From an uncultured Anaerolineae bacterium (GTDB taxonomy: Bacteria; Chloroflexota; Anaerolineae; Anaerolineales; Villigracilaceae), in the NCBI GenBank assembly GCA_903882765.1, contig CAIRYE010000159.1, positions 1 to 6,293 of the forward strand: DNA of 6,293 nt. The letters run 5' to 3'. The notes beneath the pieces are model-generated. The model was not told the origin of the DNA. It made no database searches and worked only from the letters and a program-made list of their open reading frames with translations. Position numbers and translations under genes: made by a program. Of the stretch, positions 5,213-6,293 are shown piece after piece. Every line of letters starts with the position of its first letter. Within the stretch, counting starts at the first letter, position 1.

Positions 5213-5794
5213 CTATTTCCAGTAGATATCGATATTATCGTAATAGCTGGTGTAAGCCGGCGGGGCGGCGCAGTCAACGAAAGTTGCCGGGCCATCCAAG
5301 CCGCCAGACCCACCCCAGGTTTCCCAATCAGACGCAGCGGCGAGCACTTCGGCCCAGCTGCTGCGAGAAGCGGGATCCCAATTTGCGCCATCAAAAAACA
5401 GAACGTTCGCGCCGCTATCCCAAGTAAGCACAAAGCAGCTAACCGGTAACCCTGGCGCGCCATTAACATGCGCCAGCTGAACCCGCGGCAGGCTTTGATT
5501 GCAGGAAAGGTAAAGCGTCTTTACCACGTTGATGTTCCACTGCCCGCTAACATTGCCGCAATGCAAAGCGGCATAGTAGTTGTAAATGCCCTCAGGTAAC
5601 GTGATAGGAAAAACACCTTGGGGCAGGGTCTTGTAGAGGTGGTTTCCATTGGCATCCAGCAAGCCCAGCGCAACCACCGCCCCGGTTTGGTTGCGAATGT
5701 TCAGCTCAAGCAGGGCGGGCTTGCCGGCGCTGGCAGACAATGGCAACAATGAAAGTAGCATGAAGAGAATCAAAGCGAACCCAATTTTTTTCAT
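5213..5794 (-). CDS. Secreted four-cysteine protein, paralog 3 (most divergent)
   Basis: This 193-residue exported protein is of the same family. The signal peptide is MKKIGFALILFMLLSLLPLSASA, with a probable cut after Ala23. In the first 100 residues I count about 25 differences from paralog 1, yet LNIRNQTGAVV, LDANGNH, CGNVSGQWNINVVKTL and LSC are kept. The C-terminal half retains Cys120 and Cys175, LFFDGANWD (132-140), a Trp-rich SDWETW and the DCAAPPAY tail. Cys79 and Cys98 complete the four. The start at 5794 is set by AAGGAG (5805-5800) five bases upstream and by the signal peptide. The frame stays open for another 78 codons upstream to an ATG at 6028, but using it would bury the signal peptide. 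Upstream sequence and terminator differ from the other two copies, pointing to an older duplication. Confidence 0.85.
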   Translation of the reverse strand: MKKIGFALILFMLLSLLPLSASAGKPALLELNIRNQTGAVVALGLLDANGNHLYKTLPQGVFPITLPEGIYNYYAALHCGNVSGQWNINVVKTLYLSCNQSLPRVQLAHVNGAPGLPVSCFVLTWDSGANVLFFDGANWDPASRSSWAEVLAAASDWETWGGSGGLDGPATFVDCAAPPAYTSYYDNIDIYWK

Positions 5795-6049
5795 TTTCGC
5801 TCCTTGGTGTTCAACATAATTAGGATGAGGAATGTACCTTTTCATTCTGACACAGATCATCAAAAAATAACACGTTACGATCTTACATTTTCCAAAACAA
5901 TCAATTCCCCTTAGGTCAAAACCGTACCCTGCTAAACGATCCCAACCCACATACCCTCTCGCCAACGCAAAAAAAACGGAAGTCAAACCAAGCGCGGTTG
6001 CACCAGCTACACGAAGCATTTCTCTCATTTGCGAGAGCCCGTGGGAAGA
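5795..6049. other. Upstream region of paralog 3, no clear promoter
   Basis: No RNA gene or convincing promoter is seen. The conserved GTGAARTATGGCACAAT/TATAT block of paralogs 1 and 2 is absent. The minus strand is open in the frame of paralog 3 (5795-6028), encoding a mildly hydrophobic peptide with no family I know. A small stem CTCTC/GAGAG lies at 6022-6037. Confidence 0.4.
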
Positions 6050-6076
6050 AAAAAGCCAGGCTGCGCCTGACTTTTT
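6050..6076. terminator. Probable bidirectional terminator
   Basis: AAAAAGCCAGGC (6050-6061) pairs with GCCTGACTTTTT (6065-6076) apart from one C/A mismatch, around a TGC loop. T-runs follow the stem on both strands. It lies about 100 bases after the stop of the partial transporter gene on the minus strand, which it most likely ends, and it isolates paralog 3 from that gene. Confidence 0.7.
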
Positions 6077-6178
6077 CGTGATATTTCAACCAACTCATTT
6101 CTACCTAAAAAGTACCACCCACGAAAAAGAAACTTAGGACACTTGTCATTCCAGCCTCTCCCATCGTAGGAGATCCGC

Positions 6179-6293
6179 TTACGCTTTCTCCTCCGGCGGT
6201 TTCACGGTACTAAACGCCCGCCACAGCGATAGATCGTACACGATCTTGATACCGCCGCACAGGAAGAAGGGCATACTGATCAGCCCAGGTACA
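6179..6293 (-). CDS. C-terminal end of a probable membrane transporter (MFS-like)
   Basis: Only the last 37 residues and the TAA at 6181-6179 are in the window; the gene enters from the right edge. The sequence reads VPGLISMPFFLCGGIKIVYD, then LSLWRAFSTVKPPEEKA. It ends a hydrophobic segment (about residues 1-18) that passes into a short basic and then acidic cytoplasmic tail. The GGxKIxYDLxLWRxF...KPPEE pattern is one I associate with the C-terminus of major facilitator transporters in Chloroflexota, but that is a memory-based guess from a very short piece. It could belong to another polytopic membrane protein. The continuous open frame and nearby downstream terminator support it being a real gene. 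Confidence 0.6.
   Translation of the reverse strand, partial: VPGLISMPFFLCGGIKIVYDLSLWRAFSTVKPPEEKA

Noticed and set aside
5080..5427. Plus-strand open frame of 115 codons
   Set aside because: It crosses a terminator and runs antisense to paralog 3; the strongly basic composition reflects the opposite strand.

Overview
All genes I can support read on the minus strand. The window most resembles an environmental, Anaerolineae-like Chloroflexota genome. The grounds are the intergenic repeats (minus-strand ACGAAGACACGGAG-type and GGTCGAGGCA-type palindromes), a FemAB-like transferase of the kind seen there, and small secreted beta-rich proteins. This placement is inference from recalled patterns and is not proven by any marker gene.

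Layout from left to right: (1) the first five codons of a gene leaving the window at position 1, with a leader region holding a 9-bp inverted repeat; (2) a complete FemAB/GNAT-type aminoacyl transferase (196-1341); (3) an 860-bp gene-free stretch made almost entirely of repeats: two 140-bp tandem copies with hairpins, a REP-like palindrome, and a 166/152-bp repeat array; (4) a 173-residue protein of unknown function with a probable zinc site (2203-2724); (5) the most notable part, 2930 to about 5800: three paralogous small secreted proteins (195, 202 and 193 residues), each with a signal peptide, four conserved cysteines, its own ribosome binding site and its own Rho-independent terminator; (6) a terminator and the last 37 residues of a probable membrane transporter entering from the right edge (6179-6293).

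The secreted-protein cluster looks like tandem duplication of a whole transcription unit. Two of the genes share promoter-region sequence, and their terminators and far-upstream sequences also align. Between the second and third genes lies a terminator plus a few dozen bases of 3' coding-like sequence with no gene attached, which I read as the relic of a fourth copy. The first 100 residues are strongly conserved, while the remaining ~95 diverge in sequence and length but keep two cysteines and an aromatic F(W/F)DGxNW core. The function of these proteins is unknown. The genes are separated by terminators, so they are probably transcribed singly and not as one operon.
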